Shown here piece after piece: positions 17,652-26,174 of a stretch of DNA of 64,000 bases (positions are counted from its first letter, which is position 1; every line of letters begins with the position of its first letter). The notes under the pieces were generated by a model, which saw nothing but the letters and a program-made list of their open reading frames with translations, searched no databases and had not been told where the DNA came from. Both the position numbers and the translations under genes were made by a program. Source of the DNA: CAYWWY01 sp964462525 (GTDB taxonomy: Bacteria; Thermotogota; Thermotogae; MWEM01); contig CAYWWY010000011.1 in assembly GCA_964462525.1 (NCBI GenBank), positions 1 to 64,000 of the forward strand. Direction: 5' to 3'.

Positions 17652-18185
17652 ATGAGAAGGAAGCTGATGGGGCTATCACTAGCTATTGCGCTTATGACAA
17701 CCGTATTGTTTGGCACGATGATCGACGCATGGAAAGAGAATCTCATGGTCGATTCTCAATCGGGGTTTGAATTGCGTTTTTCCGTTCCTGAGTCCTTTCT
17801 CCGGCTGACCGATGAAGACTTCGAAGCTCAATTGGGTGAGATGGGTCAGGCATGGTACTTGGGGGAGGAAGAGTACCCAGATATCGGCATTATAGTCCTT
17901 GTTCATGAGATGGCGGAGGAGGCCTATGAAGAGTTTTGGTATTGGGACGCTCCCTACCTCGAGATCGAGATCGATGAAGAAATCGAAATCTGTGGATTTA
18001 TGGGCTCTTTGGTCATGGGGACCGATGAGGAGTACGAAGAAATCCAATGGATGGTATATGTGCCAGATATTTTGGAGCGGCAAGAAGGGGTTGCAGGGTT
18101 AATCATCTGGATCGTTGCCATCGATGAGTATGCCGAGTATGCTGTTGAACTATCTGAAGGTTTGATTCGATCGATCCAGTTTTAG
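17652..18185 (+). CDS. Acidic secreted protein, paralogue of 16855-17430
   Basis: A 177-residue protein with a signal peptide (about 1-22) and a highly acidic mature region rich in Glu and Trp. It shares the order AWK, FSVPESF, DEDFEAQ and the terminal LS-x5-SIQF with its neighbour, so the two are tandem duplicates that have diverged. Ribosome site AGGAGG lies upstream of ATG 17652. It has a separate promoter and terminator, so the copies can be controlled independently. No function can be named. Confidence 0.75.
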   Translation: MRRKLMGLSLAIALMTTVLFGTMIDAWKENLMVDSQSGFELRFSVPESFLRLTDEDFEAQLGEMGQAWYLGEEEYPDIGIIVLVHEMAEEAYEEFWYWDAPYLEIEIDEEIEICGFMGSLVMGTDEEYEEIQWMVYVPDILERQEGVAGLIIWIVAIDEYAEYAVELSEGLIRSIQF

Positions 18186-18231
18186 ATTGAACAAATCAAG
18201 GCCTTATGCAATTGAAATTCTGTTCCAAAAC

Positions 18232-18264
18232 AAAAGAAAGCGGATGACCATCCGCTTTCTTTTT
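18232..18264 (+). terminator. Terminator between convergent genes
   Basis: A 14-bp stem (aaaagaaagcggat with atccgctttctttt) and a four-base loop with T-rich right and A-rich left flanks, so it can act on both the acidic-protein gene and the convergent lipoprotein gene. Confidence 0.85.
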
Positions 18265-18283
18265 CAAGATCAGCAGCCTTCGA

Positions 18284-18676
18284 TTAAACAACTGGAGGCC
18301 CGATCACGATCCGATCAGGAACCCGCGGTGTCCCTTGCCCCTGAACAGAGAAATGGCTCTCATGGGGTATGTGGTCCTGATGGATGGCGATAGTAAAAGC
18401 AGCTGTCGCTTCGATCCATATTGGGTTCGACTCGTGATCATGAAATTCCACGAGCGTTCCTTTCGGGATGGTGGGGAAATTCCTCGACTGTCCAGCTCCG
18501 ATAAGGTTTGCCATCGCTCCGGGTATGTTTGTGATAAACCATACATGCACTTCGGTGCTGTTATAAACCTCGACTGTGAATGTGATCGGTCCAGTTCGTA
18601 CGCTACATCCTGCCATACTCAAGATAACGACTGCACAGACAATGATGATCGAAAATCTTACCTGCCCTTTTTTCAT
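18284..18676 (-). CDS. Small predicted lipoprotein
   Basis: A 130-residue protein with a lipoprotein signal: MKKGQVRF, hydrophobic core, then lipobox LSMAGC. The mature part has no recognised domain; it contains VEVYNSTEVHVWFITN and a His-rich IHQDHIPHESHF segment, possibly a metal or ligand site (inference). The frame extends to 18748, but AAAGGAGATC before ATG 18676 and the signal peptide fix the start. Minus-strand promoter at 18820-18828. Confidence 0.75.
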   Translation of the reverse strand: MKKGQVRFSIIIVCAVVILSMAGCSVRTGPITFTVEVYNSTEVHVWFITNIPGAMANLIGAGQSRNFPTIPKGTLVEFHDHESNPIWIEATAAFTIAIHQDHIPHESHFSVQGQGTPRVPDRIVIGPPVV

Positions 18677-18800
18677 GGTTGATCTCCTTTCTTGCGATCC
18701 GCATAGCGATCGTACGCCTTTCACAATCCGAGGAAATCCATCCAACATTTCTCTGCTTCAGGCGAGCCCGGTTCTTGTTGAACTCCGCGAAAGAATTCTA

Positions 18801-18809
18801 TGGTATATT
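18801..18809 (+). promoter_or_regulatory. Extended -10-like promoter toward the small ORF and GNAT gene
   Basis: TGGTATATT (hexamer 18804-18809) pointing right, in a 318-base divergent interval. It overlaps back to back with the minus-strand promoter at 18820. Confidence 0.5.
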
Positions 18810-18819
18810 TATATTACCC

Positions 18820-18828
18820 ATTATATCA
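18820..18828 (-). promoter_or_regulatory. Extended -10 promoter for the lipoprotein gene
   Basis: Minus-strand TGATATAAT (hexamer over 18820-18825), about 144 bases before the lipoprotein ATG. Confidence 0.65.
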
Positions 18829-18853
18829 AATCCATAAAGAAAAAGGAATCGGT

Positions 18854-18946
18854 ATGCAAGAAAAACGCAAACAGAGATCAGGAGTACGGGTACGCAGATG
18901 TGTGCGGAAAATGCTTGATCTCCCCCTTATCTATGGCTTTGTATAA
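18854..18946 (+). CDS. Possible 30-residue arginine/lysine-rich leader peptide
   Basis: A short frame starting ATG 18854 with AAAAGGA about eight bases upstream and stopping at TAA 18944-18946. The first 20 residues are strongly basic (QEKRKQRSGVRVRRCVRK) and the end is hydrophobic. It lies after a -10-like site and 48 bases before the GNAT gene. It could be a leader peptide or a chance frame; nothing else supports it. Confidence 0.3.
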   Translation: MQEKRKQRSGVRVRRCVRKMLDLPLIYGFV

Positions 18947-18994
18947 CGGATCGGGAGAAAGAAAAACCACCCAAAGAAAAGAGAGGAGCAGATG

Positions 18995-19624
18995 ATGGAC
19001 GGGGAAGACACAACCTACAAGATTGTACGCGATTTCACAAGCGATGACATGGACCAAATCACCTGGCTGATCTATCACACCGATCTGTATATCATGCAGA
19101 AGGTTTTTGGGAAAGATGAGAAAAAGGCATATGGAAAGATCGCGAAAGCCATGGATCTCCCCTCGTTTTTTTTCAGCAGAGACCATATCTACGGGATCAA
19201 AGACCCACAAGGACACTTGATGGGCATTTTAATCGGGTATACAGGAGAAGAGTCGAAGAAATTCCGAATAACACCGGTCTTGAAGATTTTAGGCTTTCCC
19301 TGCATACTGAGAATCCTGGTCACAGGTCCCTTTACTTTGTTTCCTTTGGTTACCGTAAAAATCCCGCATCAGAGCTACTACATCTCTAATGTTTCCGTTC
19401 ACCCTCAATTTAGAGGAAAAGGCCTTGGGAAAGTCTTGATGAGAGAAGCGTTGAAGATCGCCGAAGAAAAAAACTGCGATAGAACCCTCCTTGATGTATC
19501 GATTGGAAAGGACGGGGCGATCGCTTTATACAAAAAAATGGGCTTTTCCATCACCAAAACCAAAAAGCTCTGGTTCTCGAAAGAGGCAACCTATACTATG
19601 GAACAAGCCCTCGAAAAGCATTAA
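18995..19624 (+). CDS. GNAT-family N-acetyltransferase
   Basis: A 209-residue protein whose C-terminal half has the GNAT core: SNVSVHPQFRGKGLGKVLM, with the acetyl-CoA loop Q-x-x-G-x-G/A pattern, followed by IALYKKMGF. The N-terminal 100 residues are less conserved and may set the substrate. ATG occurs at 18992 and 18995; the second gives better spacing from AGGAG (18984-18988). The substrate is unknown. The following 19628-19835 (208 bases) shows no gene I can support. Confidence 0.82.
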   Translation: MDGEDTTYKIVRDFTSDDMDQITWLIYHTDLYIMQKVFGKDEKKAYGKIAKAMDLPSFFFSRDHIYGIKDPQGHLMGILIGYTGEESKKFRITPVLKILGFPCILRILVTGPFTLFPLVTVKIPHQSYYISNVSVHPQFRGKGLGKVLMREALKIAEEKNCDRTLLDVSIGKDGAIALYKKMGFSITKTKKLWFSKEATYTMEQALEKH

Positions 19625-19835
19625 GCGTTTCACTCTCCTTTCGTGCAAGGAAGCTTCTCACAGAGCATTCACAGGTTAGGAGGGTAAAAGGCACACATAA
19701 TAATCGTCCTATGGGGAAAAGTCCGAGAGGGAGAAAACAGATCTTCAACAACCACATTCGATCGTACGTAGAGACTATCTGGGCGCATGGATGCGAGGGG
19801 AGTTAGGCTTACTATTTGATGGGCCGTAAATCTAT

Positions 19836-21482
19836 TTACAAGGATTCCTCTTGTTCTTCGAGCAATTGGGGGTCAGGAAGGGCTTCCTGTTCCGCCTGAG
19901 AATCCTTTGATCCTTTGATGATCTGGTTCTTTCCGGATTTTTTTGCCACATACATGGCCTCGTCCGCATCATGAATCCAATCTCGAGCCGAAGAGTAATT
20001 CGGATGAAACACTGCAAGTCCAAGGCTGATCGTGATCGAAAAGGTTTCGTTCCGGTAGGCAAACGGACTGCGTGCCACCTGTTTTCGGATCTTTTCCGCT
20101 ATAGCGAAGGCTCGATCTGCATCGGTTTTTGTAAGAAGGATCCCAAACTCGTCGCCTCCCAGCCTACCGATAGGGTCACTCTCACGGATCATTTCTTTCA
20201 TCATGCACACTAGTTCTTTCAATACATGATCTCCTGCGAGATGTCCGTAATCATCATTAACCGTTTTGAAATCATCGATATCGAGGATGATCAAAGTGGA
20301 TGGGGTTCCGTTGAGTTGGGATTTCCGGATTTGCGTACTTAGGATTTCTTGAAAAACCGTGGGGTTGTATATTCCAGTCAACGCATCTTTGGTCGATTTT
20401 TCAAGCAGATGACTCTTCTCTTCCATAAGGCTCCGATACTCCTTCACCAAGAGAATTCCCTGAAAAAGAATTAGGGTGAATAAGCCATGATTTCTGAGAA
20501 AGGGAATAATCGAGGTAAGGGTGGGAAAAAACGGCAACATTACCAAAGAACTGGACAGACACCCCAGCAGAAAGAACACGACGAAGGTCATGCGGCTTTT
20601 TAACCGGATGTAGGCAACGGCCAGCACAGCCAATAGTAGTGTGTTGAACAGGTTTCCGAAAAGCACGCGATCCGACAAGGAGAAAAGGGGTTCCATGATA
20701 ATGATCAATGAAACTGCGGGGATGGCCCACAATGCTTTCTGAGTGAACCGTGGTGGGGTAAAGAAGAGCAGTCCGATCGATTTTAAAAACATAACATTTC
20801 CTAGAAATGTCCCAAAAAACTGCGCAAAGAGGGGGTATGGGTTGATTTGATCCACCCCTTGCATGGCATGAATCAAGTAATCCTGCGTCATTGGCAAGAT
20901 GGACAGGAAGGCTACCAGCACCCCAAATCCCATCAGCAGATACCCTTTCTTCTTGTTTCCCGGCATGGTCCAGCTCAATGCGATCAGCGATAATCCCATC
21001 AAGATCGTAGCTCCAAAGGTGACAAACCGATAATATACATTCAGGTAATGATACGTGCAATCGAAGTGTATGGATTGATCCCGGGTTAGAAGGAATAATG
21101 GCGCAGCGAAATTCGGATGCTCAATCGAAGACAGAATACGGATCTGTAGAATATTCTCTTCCTGGAGATGGTCCTGAGGGAAAAAGGCAAACCCTTGTTG
21201 GGCGCCGAAAAAGGTCATCTTTGGCAAGAATCGAAAGCGTTCCGGATGAACCGGATGTTCATTGATCCAGATCTCATATACGGAACCCACGGGAAAAGAA
21301 AAAAGAAGCGAAGAATGGTCAGAACCCCAAAATCGGCTGGTAAACAACTGAGCTTCTTGTTGTTCTGCCAGGCCTTTCGAATCGGTGCTCCAGAATCCGG
21401 TCAGTTCGATTCCTGATGGTTGTAATGTCAAATGGGCGATCAGGAAAAACCCAAAGGCGATTATCAAACCGCTTATGGCCAA
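19836..21482 (-). CDS. Membrane-bound diguanylate cyclase (GGDEF)
   Basis: Makes cyclic di-GMP. A hydrophobic N-terminus is followed by an extracytoplasmic beta-rich part (to about 145), then about seven membrane helices (about 153-345) resembling a 7TM-DISM sensor, then GGDEF. The active site GGDEF is intact at 442-446 and an inhibitory site RESD (433-436) lies exactly five residues before it. The open frame's first standard start is TTG 21482 with no ribosome site; AAGGTGAT farther upstream would instead serve ATT 21500 or CTG 21497, which add a lysine-containing signal start. Promoter at 21577-21585. Confidence 0.85.
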   Translation of the reverse strand: MAISGLIIAFGFFLIAHLTLQPSGIELTGFWSTDSKGLAEQQEAQLFTSRFWGSDHSSLLFSFPVGSVYEIWINEHPVHPERFRFLPKMTFFGAQQGFAFFPQDHLQEENILQIRILSSIEHPNFAAPLFLLTRDQSIHFDCTYHYLNVYYRFVTFGATILMGLSLIALSWTMPGNKKKGYLLMGFGVLVAFLSILPMTQDYLIHAMQGVDQINPYPLFAQFFGTFLGNVMFLKSIGLLFFTPPRFTQKALWAIPAVSLIIIMEPLFSLSDRVLFGNLFNTLLLAVLAVAYIRLKSRMTFVVFFLLGCLSSSLVMLPFFPTLTSIIPFLRNHGLFTLILFQGILLVKEYRSLMEEKSHLLEKSTKDALTGIYNPTVFQEILSTQIRKSQLNGTPSTLIILDIDDFKTVNDDYGHLAGDHVLKELVCMMKEMIRESDPIGRLGGDEFGILLTKTDADRAFAIAEKIRKQVARSPFAYRNETFSITISLGLAVFHPNYSSARDWIHDADEAMYVAKKSGKNQIIKGSKDSQAEQEALPDPQLLEEQEESL

Positions 21483-21576
21483 GATCAGCTGTTTCAGAAT
21501 GCCATCACCTTCTTTTGGTCATTGCCTGTATTCCAGCATCTGGACTCTAACAAACAACCATAGTGTATTAGAATGC

Positions 21577-21585
21577 ATTATAACA
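21577..21585 (-). promoter_or_regulatory. Extended -10 promoter of the GGDEF gene
   Basis: Minus-strand TGTTATAAT (hexamer over 21577-21582). Confidence 0.7.
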
Positions 21586-21661
21586 TAAAACGACAGATTA
21601 TCTCATTGCGATTGGGTAAATATCAGAATAATTTCCGATACCAATGATCAACCCGGATGTG

Positions 21662-21670
21662 TGTTATAAT
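21662..21670 (+). promoter_or_regulatory. Extended -10 promoter of the EFR1/methyltransferase pair
   Basis: TGTTATAAT (hexamer 21665-21670), 39 bases before ATG 21709. Same extended -10 as the divergent promoter 80 bases away. Confidence 0.7.
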
Positions 21671-21708
21671 CCCATACCCATCCTAAAAGAAGAGGAGGAC
21701 CGTCCCGA

Positions 21709-22566
21709 ATGAAACAGATCGACATCTGTCATTTTTCCGGCACCGGAAATACCTTGCGGATTCTCATGGTTCTTGTCCGGGCCTTTGAAGACCGTGGAAT
21801 CAACGTCCGTCTGCATCCCATGGAGCATACCGACCCCAAAACCCTCGATGTACCCGATACTTTGGGTCTGTTCTTTCCTGTGGCCTTTCAATCCACCTAT
21901 CCCTTTGTATGGAAGTTCATCCGATCTTTGCCCAAAAACCCGGGAAAAGACGGATTCATGGTGGACACGCTTGCCGGATATTCCGGCGGCATCGTTGGCG
22001 TTCTCCGAGACACGATGCGGCGGAAAGGATACCGCACAGTGGGGGCCGTGGAGATTATCATGCCGGACAACCTCTTTCAACGCAAAGATCATCCGCAAGA
22101 AAACCGTGCATGCATTGAATCAGGCGAACAGAAGGCGCGAGCATTTGCTTCTGCCTTGATCCAGAAAGAGGCCCGGTGGGAGAAAAAGGGAATGTGGAGC
22201 TATGGAATGTTTACTTTATATCTTATGGTCATCTTCTTTCTGCTTCCGCCTTGGCAATGGTTGTTGAGGCCTTTGTTTTTGCATGTTCGGAATGATCGAT
22301 GCATCCGCTGCGGTTTATGCGTCCAACTTTGCCCCATTCAAAATATTCTTCCTTCGGGTCACGTCAAACTGCCTCAATTCCGATACCATTGCCAAGGGTG
22401 CATGCGCTGTATCGCATACTGTCCAAAGAACGCCATATACGCGGGATTGAGGAGAAAAGCGGCTTGGCACTACCGAGGGCTGGAAGCCAAAGAAATGATA
22501 GAATCCTACAACAGGGGAAAATCATCCCAAACGCATGGAATCACTCCAAGAGATCCATCAACATGA
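21709..22566 (+). CDS. EFR1-family flavodoxin-ferredoxin fusion
   Basis: A 285-residue redox protein: N-terminal flavodoxin-like domain with the FMN phosphate loop FSGTGNT (about 9-15), a hydrophobic stretch near 165-185 that may contact the membrane, then two 4Fe-4S ferredoxin motifs (CIRCGLCVQLCP and CQGCMRCIAYCP). EFR1 proteins are electron carriers of undetermined partner. Followed after 15 bases by a methyltransferase gene, so probably one transcript. Confidence 0.85.
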   Translation: MKQIDICHFSGTGNTLRILMVLVRAFEDRGINVRLHPMEHTDPKTLDVPDTLGLFFPVAFQSTYPFVWKFIRSLPKNPGKDGFMVDTLAGYSGGIVGVLRDTMRRKGYRTVGAVEIIMPDNLFQRKDHPQENRACIESGEQKARAFASALIQKEARWEKKGMWSYGMFTLYLMVIFFLLPPWQWLLRPLFLHVRNDRCIRCGLCVQLCPIQNILPSGHVKLPQFRYHCQGCMRCIAYCPKNAIYAGLRRKAAWHYRGLEAKEMIESYNRGKSSQTHGITPRDPST

Positions 22567-22581
22567 AGAGGAGGAGCAACC

Positions 22582-23391
22582 GTGAGCAAAGGCCTTGGGT
22601 GGCTTGATGTCACCGAACTGCCAATTGATTGGCTGTATATGCTGGAAAAAGAACACCTAAAGTGGACGGCTGCTGGATGGAAAGACAACGCGCCAAGAGA
22701 AAGGAGTCTGGGGATATGCTTGAACCATCACCCGACCCTATTGTGGTACTTCAAAACGTTCAATCCAGAAGATGCCCTGTGGTTTCAAAGGATTGCGGAA
22801 GCCATTGACGAACCGTTGTCTGCTGCAGAGATCCGCCAGGCTGAAGTTGAGGTGTTGAACTGGATGAACGATTGGTTGGTGTACATCATCAATCCACAAG
22901 TGTATTTGGATCTGCCTTTCACTCAATGGTCCGAGCAGGAGTTAACCAATATGGCGGATTTCCACGGAAAGAGAGTATTGGATATCGGCGCGGGACCCGG
23001 TCTTCTCACCTTTATAGCCGCTAAAACCGCAAGAGCGGTCTATGCGGTGGAACCGGTGAGTAATTTGCGTAGGTTTATTCGAAAAAGGGCTGTGGATATG
23101 GGATATCGCCATGTGTACGCTGTGGATGGATTGATCACAGCCATCCCTTTTGAAGACAAGTTTGCGGACCTTACCATGGCTGGCCATGTCTGTGGGGATG
23201 ATTGGGAAGGGGAGATCGAGGAAATGCGTCGAGTGACCGCTCCTGGAGGAATGATCGTGCTCCATCCCGCCACCAATGACAGCGAAACCGATCAAGAAGG
23301 GCATACCTTTCTTGTGAACAAAGGGTTTCGATGGCAGCGATTTGAAGAACCGGAAGAGGGATGGAAACGGAGCTATTGGATCACCGTCTGA
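22582..23391 (+). CDS. SAM-dependent methyltransferase
   Basis: A 269-residue protein. About 125 residues of N-terminal helical region precede a class I core: RVLDIGAGPGLLTF, VYAVEPVSNLRR and a late VTAPGGMIVLH. GTG start at 22582 with AGGAGGAGC upstream. The large N-terminal extension is unusual for small-molecule methyltransferases and suggests a specific partner or substrate, not identifiable here. Coupled to the EFR1 gene. Confidence 0.8.
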   Translation: MSKGLGWLDVTELPIDWLYMLEKEHLKWTAAGWKDNAPRERSLGICLNHHPTLLWYFKTFNPEDALWFQRIAEAIDEPLSAAEIRQAEVEVLNWMNDWLVYIINPQVYLDLPFTQWSEQELTNMADFHGKRVLDIGAGPGLLTFIAAKTARAVYAVEPVSNLRRFIRKRAVDMGYRHVYAVDGLITAIPFEDKFADLTMAGHVCGDDWEGEIEEMRRVTAPGGMIVLHPATNDSETDQEGHTFLVNKGFRWQRFEEPEEGWKRSYWITV

Positions 23392-23478
23392 AGGGACGGT
23401 TCACCGGTAAAATCGGAAATCCTTCGATGGGAGATTGCGCCCCCTGATTCGGGAAAACGGAGGCAAATGATTCAAGAG

Positions 23479-25188
23479 TCACTCGTCAGAAAAGACCACG
23501 CGATTTCGACCTTCTTCTTTCGCCTGGTACAGAGCCCGATCGGATTTCAGGAGAACTTGGTCCACCGTACTCTGCCCATATCCCACATAAACCCCGATGC
23601 TGGCTGTTATATGCACTTGGTTTCCGTCCGTGGAAAAGGAGGTCTGCGCAATCTTGTTACAGATGCGTTTGAATAATGATCGACAGTCGGTTTCTCCGGT
23701 TTGGAAGGGTACGATGATGAGAAACTCTTCCCCTCCGACCCGACCCATCATATCATAAGACCGGAGATCGTTGGTTACGACATCGACAAGCCGATAGAGA
23801 ACATGATCACCCGCTTGGTGGCCGAAGGAATCGTTGATCCGCTTGAAATGGTCCAAGTCCAACATACCCACCATAAGTCCAGATCCAAACCTTCGCGCTC
23901 GTTCCAGTTCTTTAGCCAAAGCGAGGAGGGTTGCCCGCCGGTTGGGGATTCCGGTCAAGAAATCGTGTGTGGCCTCATATTCCAACCGCCTGGCGATCTT
24001 TTCCTTCTGAACCGCATTGGCAAAGATATCCGAGAGAATTTGAAGCAAAGACAGCTCATCCAGATCCCACTCCCGGGATTCTCCTTCGACTTCGAAACCC
24101 AACACTCCGATCAGGACATTATGATGCTCCACCGGAAGATAAATCAATGATTGGACCCCTCGTTTCTGGAAAAACGAACGTTCTTCGACCCATTCATCAT
24201 CCCATTTTTCGATCGAGCGGACCCGCAAATATTGGAAATCATGCATGCGTTCCATAAACTTGGACAAACCCACCAAATCAGGAATCACGGTTGAATCGTC
24301 CATTCCCTTTTTGGCGGCTCTTTCCCAAACAAGGACCTTATGCCGGTGTTTCTCGTCAAGGTCCATTTGGATCATTAGGGACCGATCGACCTGCAAAAAA
24401 GCCCCTACTTGTCCGAGAACGGTTTTAATGGATGAATCAAAATCTCCATTGGATAGTTCGATCATGCTTCGGGATACTTCCATCAGGATGTGTTCAAACT
24501 CGTTTCTGCGCAAAAGGGCTTTTTCAGCCTCTAAACGGAGCTGATCCGCTCGATTTTCTTTTTGCTGAATCCGGTACTGTTGATAGAGCAGAAACCCCAT
24601 CGAAAGAGCAACCATCAAATTCAAGACAAAGAGGAGGTTCGCATAAATCAGATATTGATCCAGGTCTTTGCGTTGGTTTTCCAAGATACTCTGGGCTGTT
24701 TGATGGGATTCTCGATTCAATTGTCGAGCCTTGATCAAGGCAGTGTGGATTCGGGTTCGAAGAATCTGCAAGGTCGTTGGCGTATCGGGAGAAAAACCCG
24801 AAATGCCTTCTGTCAACCAGATCTTCGCGTCCATGATTGCCGGAGCAACGATTGCGTGAATAGCAGACGCATGCACTAAGTTGTCGTATACAAAGGTTTC
24901 CCGCAGATCGACCACAATGTGGCCAATCGCATTGGCCTGATCTAGGAGGGCCTTTATTGTGTCTTCTTCCGTCATTTGGAGGGCTTGTTCGATCGATAGG
25001 GAAAAATCGGCAAGCCCTTCGACAAGGAACGAGAGGTCTTGGAGCTGTTCCAAGAGAATGGCGGGTAGGGTCTGTTCGATAGAACGAAGCGTGCGGTTGG
25101 TAAATACAGCGGAAAAGATGAACAGAAACAGAAGAATGTCAACAACCGCCCATTGAAGCGTCTTAAAAAGAGAAGCCTTCTTTTTCAC
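23479..25188 (-). CDS. Membrane-anchored GAF-GGDEF diguanylate cyclase
   Basis: A 569-residue protein: membrane helix at about 13-30, a helical extracytoplasmic region, second helix at about 181-202, coiled linker, GAF domain (about 237-397) and GGDEF domain. Active site GGEEF (485-489) is intact and an inhibitory RSYD (476-479) lies five residues ahead. The frame is open to 25347, but the start is GTG 25188: it overlaps the stop of the TAXI gene by four bases and has GAGGAGG ten bases upstream. The coupling suggests that the TAXI protein feeds a signal to this cyclase (inference). Confidence 0.88.
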   Translation of the reverse strand: MKKKASLFKTLQWAVVDILLFLFIFSAVFTNRTLRSIEQTLPAILLEQLQDLSFLVEGLADFSLSIEQALQMTEEDTIKALLDQANAIGHIVVDLRETFVYDNLVHASAIHAIVAPAIMDAKIWLTEGISGFSPDTPTTLQILRTRIHTALIKARQLNRESHQTAQSILENQRKDLDQYLIYANLLFVLNLMVALSMGFLLYQQYRIQQKENRADQLRLEAEKALLRRNEFEHILMEVSRSMIELSNGDFDSSIKTVLGQVGAFLQVDRSLMIQMDLDEKHRHKVLVWERAAKKGMDDSTVIPDLVGLSKFMERMHDFQYLRVRSIEKWDDEWVEERSFFQKRGVQSLIYLPVEHHNVLIGVLGFEVEGESREWDLDELSLLQILSDIFANAVQKEKIARRLEYEATHDFLTGIPNRRATLLALAKELERARRFGSGLMVGMLDLDHFKRINDSFGHQAGDHVLYRLVDVVTNDLRSYDMMGRVGGEEFLIIVPFQTGETDCRSLFKRICNKIAQTSFSTDGNQVHITASIGVYVGYGQSTVDQVLLKSDRALYQAKEEGRNRVVFSDE

Positions 25189-26174
25189 ATGCTTCCAGCC
25201 TCCTCGGAGAGGATCCCCCTTTCGCGATAGTATCGCTCTGCTCCTGGATGGAGCGGGATCGGGATTCCTTCCAATGCTGTATCGAGCGTAATCGAAGATC
25301 CGCATGGATGACCGGCATGCAACAAAGATTGCATCTCTGGACTCCACAACTTTTCTGATAGCTCATAGACCTGCTCTTCGTCCACATCCTCATGAACCAA
25401 AAGAAGAGCATATACCCCAATAGTCGACGTTTGGCGCACTCCGCTATAGACACCTTCTTCGATAACAGCAGGCATAAACCATGGATACTCTTCTTGAATC
25501 TGTAGGGCCACAGGCCGCTCAACGGGAAGGAGGAAAATACCCATCTCCTCCACCGCCTGGACACCGTGCATGGGCACTCCTGCCATTACGCAAAATCCGT
25601 CCAGATCTCCTGCAGCAAGGCGGTTTGTGGTAAACTCGGGCTTCAAATAGACTGCAGAAAGATCCCGCTCGGATAAACCATAGGCATCGAGAACAATCCG
25701 CATCACTGCCAGGGTTCCCGATCCTTCTTCATCCAAAGAGAGGTGTTTTCCCCTCAGATCGGAAATCGCATGGATCCCCGCATCAGCTCGAATGACGATC
25801 TGCAAGTGTTCGGCATAAAGACTGGCAACTGCCCGAATCGCTCCCGATTCGGGATGCTCTTGGAAAGGTCCTTGTGTATGGAAGGCCCAGAAGGCCACAT
25901 CCGCTTGGACCAATCCTGCTTCGATTTCACCATTCAAGAGCGCATGAACGTTGGCGATCGATCCTCCAGAAGTCTGCCCCACACCGATCTGGTTTTGATC
26001 GGTGATTCCTTGAGCAATGAGCCGTCCGATAGGGTAATAGACGCCCATAACCCCACCTGTACCAATCCGGAACACATTCATTCCGTAACCCGCTACTGAT
26101 AGGACCACCATGATTCCGATACAGACAACAATCCATCGATCCTTCCGAGAGAGTGTTCGGTTTTCGTTTCTCAT
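25185..26174 (-). CDS. TAXI-family solute-binding protein
   Basis: A 329-residue periplasmic binding protein of the TRAP-associated extracytoplasmic immunogenic (TAXI) type. Hallmarks are the RIGTGGVMGVYYPIG start of the mature domain and GQTSGGSIANVHALLNGEIEAGLVQ. A single N-terminal hydrophobic helix (about 13-30) without a lipobox may serve as signal or anchor. No TRAP permease gene lies beside it; instead it is coupled at both ends by four-base overlaps to a flavodoxin and a GGDEF gene. Confidence 0.87.
   Translation of the reverse strand: MRNENRTLSRKDRWIVVCIGIMVVLSVAGYGMNVFRIGTGGVMGVYYPIGRLIAQGITDQNQIGVGQTSGGSIANVHALLNGEIEAGLVQADVAFWAFHTQGPFQEHPESGAIRAVASLYAEHLQIVIRADAGIHAISDLRGKHLSLDEEGSGTLAVMRIVLDAYGLSERDLSAVYLKPEFTTNRLAAGDLDGFCVMAGVPMHGVQAVEEMGIFLLPVERPVALQIQEEYPWFMPAVIEEGVYSGVRQTSTIGVYALLLVHEDVDEEQVYELSEKLWSPEMQSLLHAGHPCGSSITLDTALEGIPIPLHPGAERYYRERGILSEEAGSM

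Noticed and set aside
19628..19835. Structured RNA or riboswitch between the GNAT and GGDEF genes
   Set aside because: Small palindromes (gtaaat/atttac, gcgcat/atgcg) are present, but no c-di-GMP riboswitch core or other RNA family could be recognised.
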